From Shewanella sp. MTB7 (GTDB lineage: Bacteria; Pseudomonadota; Gammaproteobacteria; Enterobacterales; Shewanellaceae), in the NCBI RefSeq assembly GCF_027571385.1, contig NZ_CP085636.1, positions 5,256,501 to 5,320,500 of the forward strand: 64,000 bases of DNA, written 5' to 3'. Each line of letters begins with the position of its first letter. Within the stretch, counting starts at the first letter, position 1. The notes under the pieces are model-generated. The model worked only from the letters and a program-made list of their open reading frames with translations. It searched no databases and was not told where the DNA came from. Positions 53,922-63,024 of the stretch are shown here, in pieces. Made by a program: the position numbers and the translations under genes.

Positions 53922-54302
53922 TTAAATGAAAGCGATAACTTCTATTTCAACTAGTGCATCTTTAGGGAGTCTAGCAACCTCAACACAAGAGCGTGCTGGT
54001 GAATGCTCAACACCAAAAACTTCACTGTAAACTTCATTAAATGAAGCGAAATCTTCCATGTCTGATAAGAAACACGTGGTTTTAATCACATTACATAATG
54101 AAGAACCACCTTGCTCGAGTATAAATTTAACATTCACTAAGCACTGTCTAGTTTGCTCCTTAATTCCACCAGGAATAAATGCCATTGTGCTAGATTCTAA
54201 AGGTAATTGTCCTGAAGTGTAGATAAGGTTATTGATAGAAATCGCCTGGGAGTATGGACCGATAGCTGCGGGTGCTAATTCAGTGTGTATTATTTTTTTC
54301 AT
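53922..54302 (-). CDS. ridA: RidA-family reactive imine/enamine deaminase
   Basis: 126 residues from ATG 54302, with TTGGA upstream. The family core is present: [10 protein letters not shown] near residue 13, TSGQLPL, and the substrate-carboxylate arginine in [25 protein letters not shown]. RidA hydrolyses 2-aminoacrylate and other imines released by PLP or flavin enzymes. A dedicated copy in a catabolic cluster implies that an imine or enamine forms during the pathway, for example by deamination or oxidation of an amino acid. Confidence 0.9.
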   Translation of the reverse strand: MKKIIHTELAPAAIGPYSQAISINNLIYTSGQLPLESSTMAFIPGGIKEQTRQCLVNVKFILEQGGSSLCNVIKTTCFLSDMEDFASFNEVYSEVFGVEHSPARSCVEVARLPKDALVEIEVIAFI

Positions 54303-54328
54303 TATTTTTCCAAATTGCAATTAGTTAA

Positions 54329-55003
54329 TTAAATGTGATCCGTTGAGCGGAATTCACGAAGATACTTATAAACAGCATGACGAGTAATACCTAAACTTTC
54401 AGATGCTATGTTGACGGCACCTTTCAATTCAAATATTCCGTTATTCATTAATTGCCAAACTATGGCTCTATTTTTTCCCTTTATACCAATGGAGGGATCA
54501 TTTTCTACATCCGTAATGGCCATATTTAGTGTTCTATATATGGTATCTTCGCTATTGGTACTGAACACTTCATTGGATAAACTGGCATTAGGTATAAGTG
54601 TTTTTATGATGTCAGGAAATGGCAAAGAGAGATTTATATTCACACAAAACAATCCAATTGCATTTCCTTCCGAATTTGTAATTACACTCGTGGTTGACTT
54701 TAAATGCCCCCCCTCATTATTTTCGGTGAAATAACTCTTAGGGGCCATTTCGCCTGTAGCTTCAATAACTCGAAGCATTTTTAAACCTAGGTTAGTTATT
54801 GGAGAACCTATTTCTCTCTGTGTGTTATGCCCATTTACAATTTTTACTACCGATTCATCAATATTGTGCAGAGAGTGAATCACAACCTCACAATGTGGGC
54901 CAATAAGATCGGCGACAGACTCGGCTAACGGAAAATAACATTGGAGACTTCTATGGTCTTCCTCTGTAAACCCTAGGTTTCTACGTAAAAAAACTTCCTT
55001 CAT
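54329..55003 (-). CDS. YheO/DauR-type PAS-HTH transcriptional regulator
   Basis: 224 residues from ATG 55003 (AGGTGG about ten bases upstream; GTG 55018 possible). A YheO-like PAS domain fills about residues 10-120 (FPLAESVADLIGPHCEVVIHSLHNIDESVVKIVNG), and a DauR-type HTH lies at the C-terminus (GAVNIASESLGITRHAVYKYLREFRS). The family includes DauR, repressor of D-arginine catabolism. It is divergent from the BCCT-PhzF-dipeptidase operon and first in the minus-strand unit, so it probably controls both halves of the cluster. Confidence 0.87.
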   Translation of the reverse strand: MKEVFLRRNLGFTEEDHRSLQCYFPLAESVADLIGPHCEVVIHSLHNIDESVVKIVNGHNTQREIGSPITNLGLKMLRVIEATGEMAPKSYFTENNEGGHLKSTTSVITNSEGNAIGLFCVNINLSLPFPDIIKTLIPNASLSNEVFSTNSEDTIYRTLNMAITDVENDPSIGIKGKNRAIVWQLMNNGIFELKGAVNIASESLGITRHAVYKYLREFRSTDHI

Positions 55004-55375
55004 ATTTAACTGCACCACCTAATTAAGATAAACATAATCAACAACAGTGCTAAATAAATGTTAATAAGCACAAGTTAATAAACATTTAAACAATTAACTT
55101 TTAAATTAATTAATTAACGCAAGCGATGGATGCTTACCCATCAATAAATGTAACTATATATACGAGACTCTCAAAAGACAAGTTTGACTTTGAGCGATAA
55201 GTCACAAAAAGTTGATTAAACATAATGAATAATAGCCGCCATCGCGAATCAGATTGCCACAAAGTAAACAAAATGTAACTTTGATCGCGTAAACAAAAGT
55301 TAACTTCCAATGAACAATAATTACATATGGAAGTATTCAAAACCCACAAACTTTAAATGTTTGGAGTGATGCTTA
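55004..55375. promoter_or_regulatory. Divergent control region of the BCCT/enolase cluster
   Basis: A 372-base AT-rich gap between the regulator and BCCT starts, expected to hold the DauR-like operator and both promoters. I could not identify a convincing operator by eye. GGAGTGATG precedes the BCCT ATG. No ORF is supported. Confidence 0.45.
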
Positions 55376-56986
55376 ATGACAGCTAAATATATTAACGAAA
55401 CGACACCTCAATTGAATACAAAAAAGAAACAATCCTCAATTGATTATGTTGTGACTATTCCAGTAATTGGGATTTTAATTGCGTTATGTTTATTTTTGTT
55501 ACTTGATGTTGAAAGAAGTGAAAAGGTAATTAAATCTGTTCTTATCTGGATTGAATTTGAACTTGGTTGGCTTTATATCATTACGATGATTGGCACATCG
55601 ATATTGGCAATCTGGTTAGCTTTTGGTCGATTTGCACATGTCAAACTCTGTGCGCCAGGAGAGCAAGCTCAGTTTTCTGTAGCAAGCTGGTTCTGTATGA
55701 TCTTTATGACAACCATGGCCGCGAGCATCATGGTTTGGGGCTTTGTTGAACCTTCCTACTATTATACCTCTCCCCCTCATGGGCTAGAGCCATTCTCTGA
55801 TGAAGCATATGTATGGTCGCTAACACAAACCATGTTTCACTGGAGCCCTGTAGCCTACTCAATTTATGTCCCATTTTCTGTCACACTCGCCTACTTTATC
55901 CATGTAAGAAAGAAAGATGTATTCAGAGTGAGTCAAGCTTGTAGCGTCGCGATTGGTGAAAAAAATGCCAATGGTTGGGTCGGTAAAGTTATCGATATTC
56001 TCATCCTTTTCGGTGTAATAGGCGGCATGTCAACGTCCTTTGGACTGGCAGTCCCTGTTGTGCTTGAAGGTGTAGGCCGTGTAACGGGTATAGATGCTGA
56101 CTCTACCGGCTTACTGATCGGACTTATGGCTGCTTGGTTACTGGTTTTCGGTATCAGTCTTTATCGCGGACTCGATGGTGGTATGAAGCTTATCAGCTCT
56201 TTCACCGCAGTTGTCGGCGTTACTTTTGTCGGTTTGCTGTTTCTCTTAGGTGATTCAGTTTTCGCATTGAAGATGGGGATCAACAGCTTAGGTCAGATGC
56301 TTCAAAACCTCATCTCCATGACTACCTTTATGGATCCTATCTCTAAAACAGGCTTTGTGGAGTCTTGGACCGTATTTTACTGGGCATGGTACACAGGCTT
56401 CGCCGCGGCTGTAGGTCTGTTCATCGCCAAGATTTCTCGTGGTCGTACAATTCGTGAAGTTGTTTTTGGCTCAACGGTCGCCATCTCAGCTGGCGTCTAC
56501 ATTATTCAGATAACATTCGGCTCATACACCATAGATCAACAGATCTCAGGCGTGCTCGATGTCGCAGCTTCAATTACCTCTATCGGCACCAGTGCAACGG
56601 TTCTTGAAATTGTTGAAACACTACCATTTGGCGGTTTCATGGTGGCAATGCATGCGATTCTGTTATTTGCATTCGTGGTGACCTCTCTGGATGCGACTGC
56701 GTTTACCTGCGCAAACCTTTCATCAATTCGCCTTAAAAGCGATGACGAGCCAGCGGTAAATAGCAAGTTAACCTGGGCGGTGATCTTAATGTTGCTCACA
56801 GGTACATTAACAATAATTGGTGGACTCTCTGCGGTACAAGTGTCATCACTTATCGTCTCTGTTCCCTTAGTATTCATTGCCGGAATATTGGTGGTATCCC
56901 TTATAAAAATGCTCAACGAAGACTTCCCTGTGACTGATGATAAGTTCATCTACGTTGACTACAAAACTAAATCTGAGGAAAAATAA
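55376..56986 (+). CDS. BCCT-family transporter
   Basis: 536 residues with twelve membrane helices. The BCCT hallmark WTVFYWAWYTGFAAAVGLFIAKISRGRTIREVVFG is present, as is MVWGFVEPSYYY in helix 4. It lacks the long C-terminal tail of the other BCCT protein at 48073. BCCT carriers import betaines, choline, carnitine or similar zwitterions with sodium or by exchange. As the first gene of an operon with two putative enzymes it probably imports the pathway substrate rather than an osmolyte. The exact substrate is open. Confidence 0.9.
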   Translation: MTAKYINETTPQLNTKKKQSSIDYVVTIPVIGILIALCLFLLLDVERSEKVIKSVLIWIEFELGWLYIITMIGTSILAIWLAFGRFAHVKLCAPGEQAQFSVASWFCMIFMTTMAASIMVWGFVEPSYYYTSPPHGLEPFSDEAYVWSLTQTMFHWSPVAYSIYVPFSVTLAYFIHVRKKDVFRVSQACSVAIGEKNANGWVGKVIDILILFGVIGGMSTSFGLAVPVVLEGVGRVTGIDADSTGLLIGLMAAWLLVFGISLYRGLDGGMKLISSFTAVVGVTFVGLLFLLGDSVFALKMGINSLGQMLQNLISMTTFMDPISKTGFVESWTVFYWAWYTGFAAAVGLFIAKISRGRTIREVVFGSTVAISAGVYIIQITFGSYTIDQQISGVLDVAASITSIGTSATVLEIVETLPFGGFMVAMHAILLFAFVVTSLDATAFTCANLSSIRLKSDDEPAVNSKLTWAVILMLLTGTLTIIGGLSAVQVSSLIVSVPLVFIAGILVVSLIKMLNEDFPVTDDKFIYVDYKTKSEEK

Positions 56987-56987
56987 C

Positions 56988-57926
56988 ATGGCTAATACAA
57001 TCGAATTCTCACTATATGATGCTTTTACTAGCCTACCTTTCGGTGGTGGACAAGCTGGTGTTGTCGTTAGCAAAGGCGAGCTTAATGCCGAATTAAGACA
57101 GAATATTGCCTTCGAAGTGGGTAAAGCCGCGACTGCCTTTATCAGTGATTATGATGCGAATTCAATCACGGTTCGTTTCCATTCCCCGACAACTGAATAC
57201 CCTATGTGTGGCCATGGCACTTTATGTGTTGTGACTGAGATGCTGACTCGTGACATTTACAACTGGGCAGAGAAGAGTGAACTCGGTCTAGATCTTAAAC
57301 TGCCGCAGACCACATCACGCATTGAAGTGGTACGCAACGAGGAAGGCGATGCTGTCATAATGTTAGATATCGTGCCTCACCAGTTCCCAGAAAGTAGCTT
57401 TGATGCTGAAGAGATCACTAAGTTACTGTCTGTCAATGTCGAGGATATCAATACTGATATGCCGATCGAGCTTGCCTGTGGCGACTTTAATCACCTGGTG
57501 GTTCCTTTTAAAACCCTTGAAGCGGTAGCGAGAATTCAACCAAATTACACTGAACTAAATAAGTACTGCATCGACAACAATGTTCAAACGGTTATCTGCT
57601 ATTGCGACGAGACTCAAGATCCGCGCAATGTTGCTCACTTACGTGACTTCTGCCCAGCCGTTGGCGTCGATGAGTCTGCTGCAGGTGGTACCACCAACGC
57701 TGGTCTTGCCGCCTATCTGTTTAGAAATGGTCTGAATAAAGTGACCCCAAGCGGAATAATTAAACTTCGCACCGAACAGGGCATCGAAATGAAGCGTCCG
57801 AGTACCATTGAGACTGTCATTAACAGTCAAGACGGTGAACTAGTGCGCTTACAAGTGGGTGGCGTTGCCATTAAAACCGTTAGTGGCCACCTGCCATTTA
57901 TTACCGAATCAGACCTAGGAAAGTAA
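56988..57926 (+). CDS. PhzF-fold isomerase/epimerase-like protein, atypical active site
   Basis: 312 residues from ATG 56988, with GAGGAA upstream, one base after the BCCT stop. PhzF landmarks are recognisable: FSLYDAFTSLPFGGGQAGVV at the start, PTTEYPMCGHGTLCV near residue 80, and VGVDESAAGGTTNAGLAAYL near 223. In the segment where PhzF enzymes have S-E-T-x-F this protein reads A-A-T-A-F (residues 47-51), so the catalytic glutamate seems replaced by Ala48. The usual GNP turn is GGQ. It may catalyse a different proton transfer or bind without catalysis. The alignment is by eye. Confidence 0.8.
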   Translation: MANTIEFSLYDAFTSLPFGGGQAGVVVSKGELNAELRQNIAFEVGKAATAFISDYDANSITVRFHSPTTEYPMCGHGTLCVVTEMLTRDIYNWAEKSELGLDLKLPQTTSRIEVVRNEEGDAVIMLDIVPHQFPESSFDAEEITKLLSVNVEDINTDMPIELACGDFNHLVVPFKTLEAVARIQPNYTELNKYCIDNNVQTVICYCDETQDPRNVAHLRDFCPAVGVDESAAGGTTNAGLAAYLFRNGLNKVTPSGIIKLRTEQGIEMKRPSTIETVINSQDGELVRLQVGGVAIKTVSGHLPFITESDLGK

Positions 57927-57928
57927 TT

Positions 57929-58936
57929 ATGTCTACTCCATTTTCATTAGAAAATAGCCAGAAATTTTATCAAGATATGCTGGTTTGGGATGGGCACGCC
58001 GGTATTTTCCCAAGCCCGAATGTGGATCTCAATAAGTTAATTGAGTGGCATGAGTCTGGTGCGAATTACATCAGCATCAATGTGGGCTTTGATGTGATGA
58101 ACTTTGAGCAAACAATGGCAACGCTTGCAGCGTACCGCCGCTGGTTTGCCACTACACCCCACAAAGATATTATTCTAGCTTCAACCGTTGCCGATGTTAT
58201 CCAAGCCAAGAAAGATAACAAGCTGGCGGTAACGTTCGATATTGAGGGGGTCAATGCCCTCAATGGTAATGCCGACATGGTGCGGGTGTATCACGCCCTG
58301 GGTGTTCGTCAGATGCTGCTATCTTACAACCTTAATAACAAGGCTGCTGGCGGTTGTCATGGTGAAGATATGGGGCTAACCGAATTTGGTCAGCAGGTCA
58401 TAGGTGAAATGAATGACGTGGGCATGATTGTTGACTGCTCTCATACTGCCTATAAGACCACCATGGATATGATGGCGTTATCTTCTAAGCCTGTGGTTTT
58501 CTCCCACTCAAATCCCAAGAATATCTGTGACCATCAACGCAATATCTTAGATGAGCAGATCAAGGCCTGTGCTAATACTGGCGGCCTTGTCGGTGTCGTG
58601 GGAATGGGAATTTTCCTCGGTAACAATGAGTCAACCACAGAGAATTACTTAAAACATATCTGCTACTTGACTGACTTGGTCGGGGCTGAACATGTTGGAT
58701 TGGGCTTAGATTACTCACCAAAAATGGATCTGGATGTGGGTGAGATCTTAAGATCTAGACCCGATTTCTGGCCACCAGGTAATGCTTATGATACCAAAGA
58801 CATTGGTCATTACTCACCGGCTCAGTTCCATGAACTACTTGAAGCTATGATGAAAAAAGGCTTCAGCCAACATGAAATTGAGGGCATTTTTGGCGGCAAC
58901 TTTATGCGCGTAGCCAAAGCGGTTTGGGCAGCATAA
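57929..58936 (+). CDS. Membrane-dipeptidase (M19) family protein, atypical metal site
   Basis: 335-residue amidohydrolase-fold barrel without a signal peptide, hence cytoplasmic. Metal-site landmarks of renal dipeptidase-like M19 proteins are seen: WDGHAG at 20-25, Glu106 in FDIEGVNAL, His193 in FSHSNPK, and HQRN at 202-205, then GLGLDYSP. The standard N-terminal motif is DGHND with His and Asp as ligands; here Gly25 stands where Asp is expected. It starts two bases after the PhzF-like stop. It may hydrolyse an amide or lactam of the pathway substrate with an altered metal centre. A hairpin terminator follows. Confidence 0.83.
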   Translation: MSTPFSLENSQKFYQDMLVWDGHAGIFPSPNVDLNKLIEWHESGANYISINVGFDVMNFEQTMATLAAYRRWFATTPHKDIILASTVADVIQAKKDNKLAVTFDIEGVNALNGNADMVRVYHALGVRQMLLSYNLNNKAAGGCHGEDMGLTEFGQQVIGEMNDVGMIVDCSHTAYKTTMDMMALSSKPVVFSHSNPKNICDHQRNILDEQIKACANTGGLVGVVGMGIFLGNNESTTENYLKHICYLTDLVGAEHVGLGLDYSPKMDLDVGEILRSRPDFWPPGNAYDTKDIGHYSPAQFHELLEAMMKKGFSQHEIEGIFGGNFMRVAKAVWAA

Positions 58937-58984
58937 GTTAGACCGTAACAGCTTTAAGTCTTTGTCTTAGCAGATAAAAAGATT

Positions 58985-59021
58985 ATAGATGCCTTTGATA
59001 TCATTAAAGGCATCTATTTAT
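58985..59021. terminator. Terminator after the BCCT-PhzF-M19 operon
   Basis: Perfect 12-base stem ATAGATGCCTTT / AAAGGCATCTAT with a nine-base loop, followed by TTATTTG. It separates two convergent genes and probably serves both. Confidence 0.75.
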
Positions 59022-59045
59022 TTGATTGAAGTTACCTCATACAGC

Positions 59046-60320
59046 TCACAACTTGCTACAATCCAGCTTTTCCTGCCCAGAATCTATGCTGTAAACATAG
59101 GTTTGTTGATAATCAACGCCATTGTATTGCTGAGCAAAATGCACTGCTTGATAGCTGCATAAACCATCCTGTCTCTGCATCACAATCACACCGGCAATGT
59201 AACGCCCAGTCTGGATCCCAGTCAGCTTATTTCGCAGTATTATCCAATCATTATCCCGGATATATGCATCGAGAATAGACTCATTCCACGACTCTTTATT
59301 GGCACGCTGTTTTGCTGCATTTAGTGCTTGCTGCTGCAGTTTGTCATCCTTCAAGCCTCGATTGGGAAGTCGATTGCTCGCCGTACGCTCAGCATCTTGT
59401 TGACGATAACGCGCATCCACGGCATTTTTAGCCAACAGCGCATAATTAGCTAAGGTGTTATCAATATCCTGCTGCATCTTCTTATCCGCAGTAAGCGTAC
59501 GAACATAGATTGGATCTTGGGCAAACAGATTATAATGGCTGTTTTTATCCCAAAGCGCTTTGCCTAATTTGGCCTTCGCGTAGAAGAATACTCCCTTTGA
59601 CTCCTCAATCATAAACCGTCCCATATTGCCCATCTCATAAACAGGCTTACCTATTGCCTGACTGAGTTCTGCAACATAGACAAAACGATCTTGAGTACAA
59701 GATCTACACTTATCTCCCTCAAGGGACACTGATTTTTCAGGATCAAGCGTCAGCTCGAACTGATCATAACTCTTTCCATTTATCTGATACCTAGCCGCAC
59801 TGTAATAGTGACCACTACCACCTTCTATCACAACTTTCTCGACTCCTTCCCCAGTAATTAGCCGCTTTGACTCAGTAATTACAAACACTTTTGCAGTACT
59901 AAGATCTATCCCTGGTGTTCCTCGCTTTCGATACACGTTTATGTAAGCGATATTCTTCCAAATTGCTTTACCTAACAAACCATCGGCCATCACAGATACA
60001 AAAGTATTGTCGTCATAATGAATCAGATAAATCCCCATGCTATTAAAGAAGACGGCACGTTGAAGCTCAGTAGATTCCTGTTTCATAAAAGAGTAGATCG
60101 CCGGAGGACAACGCTGACAACCCGCTGTCGCAATGACGGTTTTCCCCTGATGCTCCCCAAGTTGTATCAGCAACTCTTGGGTCTGCCCAGCACCGCTACG
60201 TTCAGCTTGAGCCAGATCATAAACCCCATTAACCAGCTCCGGTGATAAACTGCCTGCACACACATTAAGATGGTAGACAAGCATCCAGATTGAGATCACC
60301 GTAGCAACTATTACTCTCAT
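59046..60320 (-). CDS. Exported protein of unknown function with a duplicated CxxC module
   Basis: 424 residues, with an N-terminal signal-like helix (VIVATVISIWMLVYHLNVCAG). Two homologous modules are visible. The first has CQRC (Cys68, Cys71) and, 48 residues on, LGKAIWKNIAYINVY. The second has CRSC (Cys205, Cys208) and, 47 residues on, LGKALWDKNSHYNLF. An Arg/Gln/Ala-rich helical stretch follows (about 285-345), then a small domain with two more cysteines. The CxxC pairs could form disulfides or bind a metal in the periplasm. I do not recognise the family. No operon partner is evident. Confidence 0.75.
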   Translation of the reverse strand: MRVIVATVISIWMLVYHLNVCAGSLSPELVNGVYDLAQAERSGAGQTQELLIQLGEHQGKTVIATAGCQRCPPAIYSFMKQESTELQRAVFFNSMGIYLIHYDDNTFVSVMADGLLGKAIWKNIAYINVYRKRGTPGIDLSTAKVFVITESKRLITGEGVEKVVIEGGSGHYYSAARYQINGKSYDQFELTLDPEKSVSLEGDKCRSCTQDRFVYVAELSQAIGKPVYEMGNMGRFMIEESKGVFFYAKAKLGKALWDKNSHYNLFAQDPIYVRTLTADKKMQQDIDNTLANYALLAKNAVDARYRQQDAERTASNRLPNRGLKDDKLQQQALNAAKQRANKESWNESILDAYIRDNDWIILRNKLTGIQTGRYIAGVIVMQRQDGLCSYQAVHFAQQYNGVDYQQTYVYSIDSGQEKLDCSKL

Positions 60321-60571
60321 ATATTTTTCCTTGATACCCTAGTGAGATTTAATCTCTGCATTCGATATCACGCACCAAATGCAGGCTAATAACTCAACAT
60401 AGACCTTACAGGTCAAGTTCACAAATATCAGGAAAAGATGAATCTCATCAATTAAGGGGAATGTTCTAGAATATGACTATTTTCAACTACGCCTTTTCCT
60501 AGAGCACCTATAATGATTAAGTGCTGTATTTTTAAGGCGGTACCTAAGAAAAATGAGCGATGTAGGATACA

Positions 60572-61741
60572 ATGCAAAGGAATCTGTTTTTATTATTTTC
60601 TTCACCTGATAATGAATTTGAAACTCGTCTCTATACGACAAGAATCGCTCGTTATTTTAGCCAAAGCATTAAAAACTCGCCCCTACTACTCATTGCCTCA
60701 CTTATACTATGTGGCTATCAATTTTATTTAAAATCGACTTTGATTTCATTGATTATTTGGCAAGGCGCACTTTCAGTTATCGTCCTTACTATCTATGTAG
60801 TTGACAGAAAAGGCAACGCCCAAGTGGCGTTAAACATGGATTATTTCACGCTCAAAAAACAGCTAATCCAACGCTTTTTTCTTGGCTTATTCATTGCCGT
60901 ATTATTTGGTATTAGTCCCTTCATTTTATTGGCCGATGTGCCACTTGATCATGTACAGCTTTATTATATTTTTTTGGTGTGTTTCTTTGCCATTATTCTT
61001 GTGAGCAATATTAGTTTTCCGGAATATTACATTGCCTACGGCATCATTATTCTCCCCATGATTTTTCTTCATGCACTAACCCGATTCGACGATCACAGTA
61101 AAGGAGTCATCGCTTTTTCATCTTTCTTTTTACTAATAGGGCTCATGCTAATGATCCGTAAATCAATAGAGATGTCCGAAGGTGCGTTAAATGAGGTAAC
61201 TTATAGTATTACTTTAAAAGATCAAATGCTTGAAATGATAAAGATGCAAAAATTAATAGAGCATCAAGCACATCATGATGAACTAACGGGATTGGCAAAC
61301 CGTCGTAAATTTGAAGAAGAAGCAGCAGAAATAGAACATAGGGCAAGGGATTTCGGTAATATTTTTGGACTTATTTATGTTGATTTGGACAAGTTCAAAC
61401 CGATAAACGACACCTATGGTCATCAATATGGAGATTGGGTACTACAGGAGATTGCTAAGCGAATAACTAGCTGTACTCGTGAAACAGATCTTGTCTGTCG
61501 TATGGGGGGAGATGAGTTTTGTGTATTGATAAAAAACATAACCAACAAAGAGGAATTGGAAAATCTATCTACCTTATTAAGAGAACGGATAACAATGCCA
61601 TTTGCTATCAATGGGATAGATTTTAATTTAGGTGCCAGTATGGGCTCAGCTATTTATCCAGCCGACGGTGAAAACGTAGACTCCCTTGTTTCGACTGCCG
61701 ATCACAAAATGTATAAAGAGAAAAAAACGGCACAAGGTTAG
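60572..61741 (+). CDS. Membrane-bound diguanylate cyclase
   Basis: 389 residues. Six or so hydrophobic helices fill about residues 35-200, with no recognisable periplasmic sensor domain. A C-terminal GGDEF domain follows (LTGLANRRKFEEEA, then VDLDKFKPINDTYGHQYGD). The active loop is GGDEF and the inhibitory site RETD lies five residues before it, so the enzyme should make cyclic di-GMP and be product-inhibited. It is monocistronic with no visible link to its neighbours. The signal it senses is unknown. Confidence 0.93.
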   Translation: MQRNLFLLFSSPDNEFETRLYTTRIARYFSQSIKNSPLLLIASLILCGYQFYLKSTLISLIIWQGALSVIVLTIYVVDRKGNAQVALNMDYFTLKKQLIQRFFLGLFIAVLFGISPFILLADVPLDHVQLYYIFLVCFFAIILVSNISFPEYYIAYGIIILPMIFLHALTRFDDHSKGVIAFSSFFLLIGLMLMIRKSIEMSEGALNEVTYSITLKDQMLEMIKMQKLIEHQAHHDELTGLANRRKFEEEAAEIEHRARDFGNIFGLIYVDLDKFKPINDTYGHQYGDWVLQEIAKRITSCTRETDLVCRMGGDEFCVLIKNITNKEELENLSTLLRERITMPFAINGIDFNLGASMGSAIYPADGENVDSLVSTADHKMYKEKKTAQG

Positions 61742-61909
61742 CGACCTTCAATTAACGTTTATTACCTAAATAACATGCAAATGTTTTAATTACCTCTGTT
61801 GTCATCCCATTCGCAGCACGCTCTACTCCCCAGCGATACATCTGTTAAAATCCATTCTTATTAATACGAATTTATCTATAAATGACCAAGAAAATTGCTG
61901 GAGACAGAT

Positions 61910-62899
61910 GTGTTAACAACACCAAGCAAAGATGATTGGATCCGTGGTGGCTTGTACGCCATAGCGATGGGCACACCGCTACTTTTAGCTCCGTGGCTAC
62001 CCAGCACAATATCGGTATTTGTCACGCTTGGAGCCATGTTTACCCTAAGACTCGATCCCCGCAGTCATTCCAAGCATCAGGTAATGGCGATGATGGGGGG
62101 AATGCTATTGGTAATATCCGCTGGCATGTTTGGTAAGTTACTTGTCGGTCACCGAGATTTGACCATTATGGCACTTGTTCTTATCAGCTTTCTTGCAGGT
62201 CAACCCCAACCGGAACAAAAATACTTTGCTTTACTGGGTAAATTTGTGGCTGCCGCCTTTGTACTCGAAGAAGTGGGCGGTCCAGCAACACTGACAACAG
62301 CAATGGCTTATCTTAGCGGAGCGGCATTCGCGCTGCTTCTGACCTTAATTCAAGGGCGCTTTTTTCCTACGCAGGCAACAGGCTGGTCGCTTTCCACTGA
62401 ATGGCACGATCTGCGAACGGGTCACATCAATGGCCCATTGTACGGTTTGGCTCTACCATTGACGGTCTTAGCTTCAATTTTAACTGCCCACTGGCTCAAT
62501 GCGCAGCATGAGTCCTGGGTTGGTCTAACGGTTCTTTTCGTTATGAATGTTGATGCAGCAAACGCTTGGAAAAAAATAGGCATGCGCATTATTGGCACTT
62601 TAATGGGAGTCATCTGTGCTTATCTGGTCGTTATATTTTTCCCCAACTGGACTTTCCCTTTTATTATTATGTTAACAGCGCTTTTTATGCCAACATTATT
62701 ACGACAAAATTACATACTTCATAATTGGTTAACGACTATATTCGCCTTGCTTGTCGTCGATCTAGCTATGCAGCAAAATGGGGGCGATGAATCTCTGATC
62801 CAATGGCGTTTTATTGATACTCTGATCGGTTGTGCTTGGGTTGCAGTGAGCTTGATCTTGCTACGTCTTGGAAGAAGATGGTGGCCTAATAAACCTTAA
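61910..62899 (+). CDS. FUSC-like integral membrane protein
   Basis: 329 residues from GTG 61910, with GGAG six bases ahead; a TTG at 61895 is discounted. Two blocks of about five to six membrane helices are separated by a short soluble linker (TGWSLSTEWHDLRTGHINGP). The second block begins with LPLTVLASILTAHWLNAQHESWVGLTVLFVMN and KKIGMRIIGTLMGVICAYL, resembling the FUSC/aromatic-acid exporter fold. It lacks the large cytoplasmic domain of AaeB. A transport role is likely, but the substrate is unknown. Confidence 0.78.
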   Translation: MLTTPSKDDWIRGGLYAIAMGTPLLLAPWLPSTISVFVTLGAMFTLRLDPRSHSKHQVMAMMGGMLLVISAGMFGKLLVGHRDLTIMALVLISFLAGQPQPEQKYFALLGKFVAAAFVLEEVGGPATLTTAMAYLSGAAFALLLTLIQGRFFPTQATGWSLSTEWHDLRTGHINGPLYGLALPLTVLASILTAHWLNAQHESWVGLTVLFVMNVDAANAWKKIGMRIIGTLMGVICAYLVVIFFPNWTFPFIIMLTALFMPTLLRQNYILHNWLTTIFALLVVDLAMQQNGGDESLIQWRFIDTLIGCAWVAVSLILLRLGRRWWPNKP

Positions 62900-63024
62900 G
62901 CTCGCTAGGGCGATAATGCCTTAATATTTTTTACGTGAAACAATTCAATCAGTGTTGATTTTATGTTAAAACGTGCATACTTTGATAATAGATAATAACG
63001 CCAACTCACTTTAGAGAAAATGAC

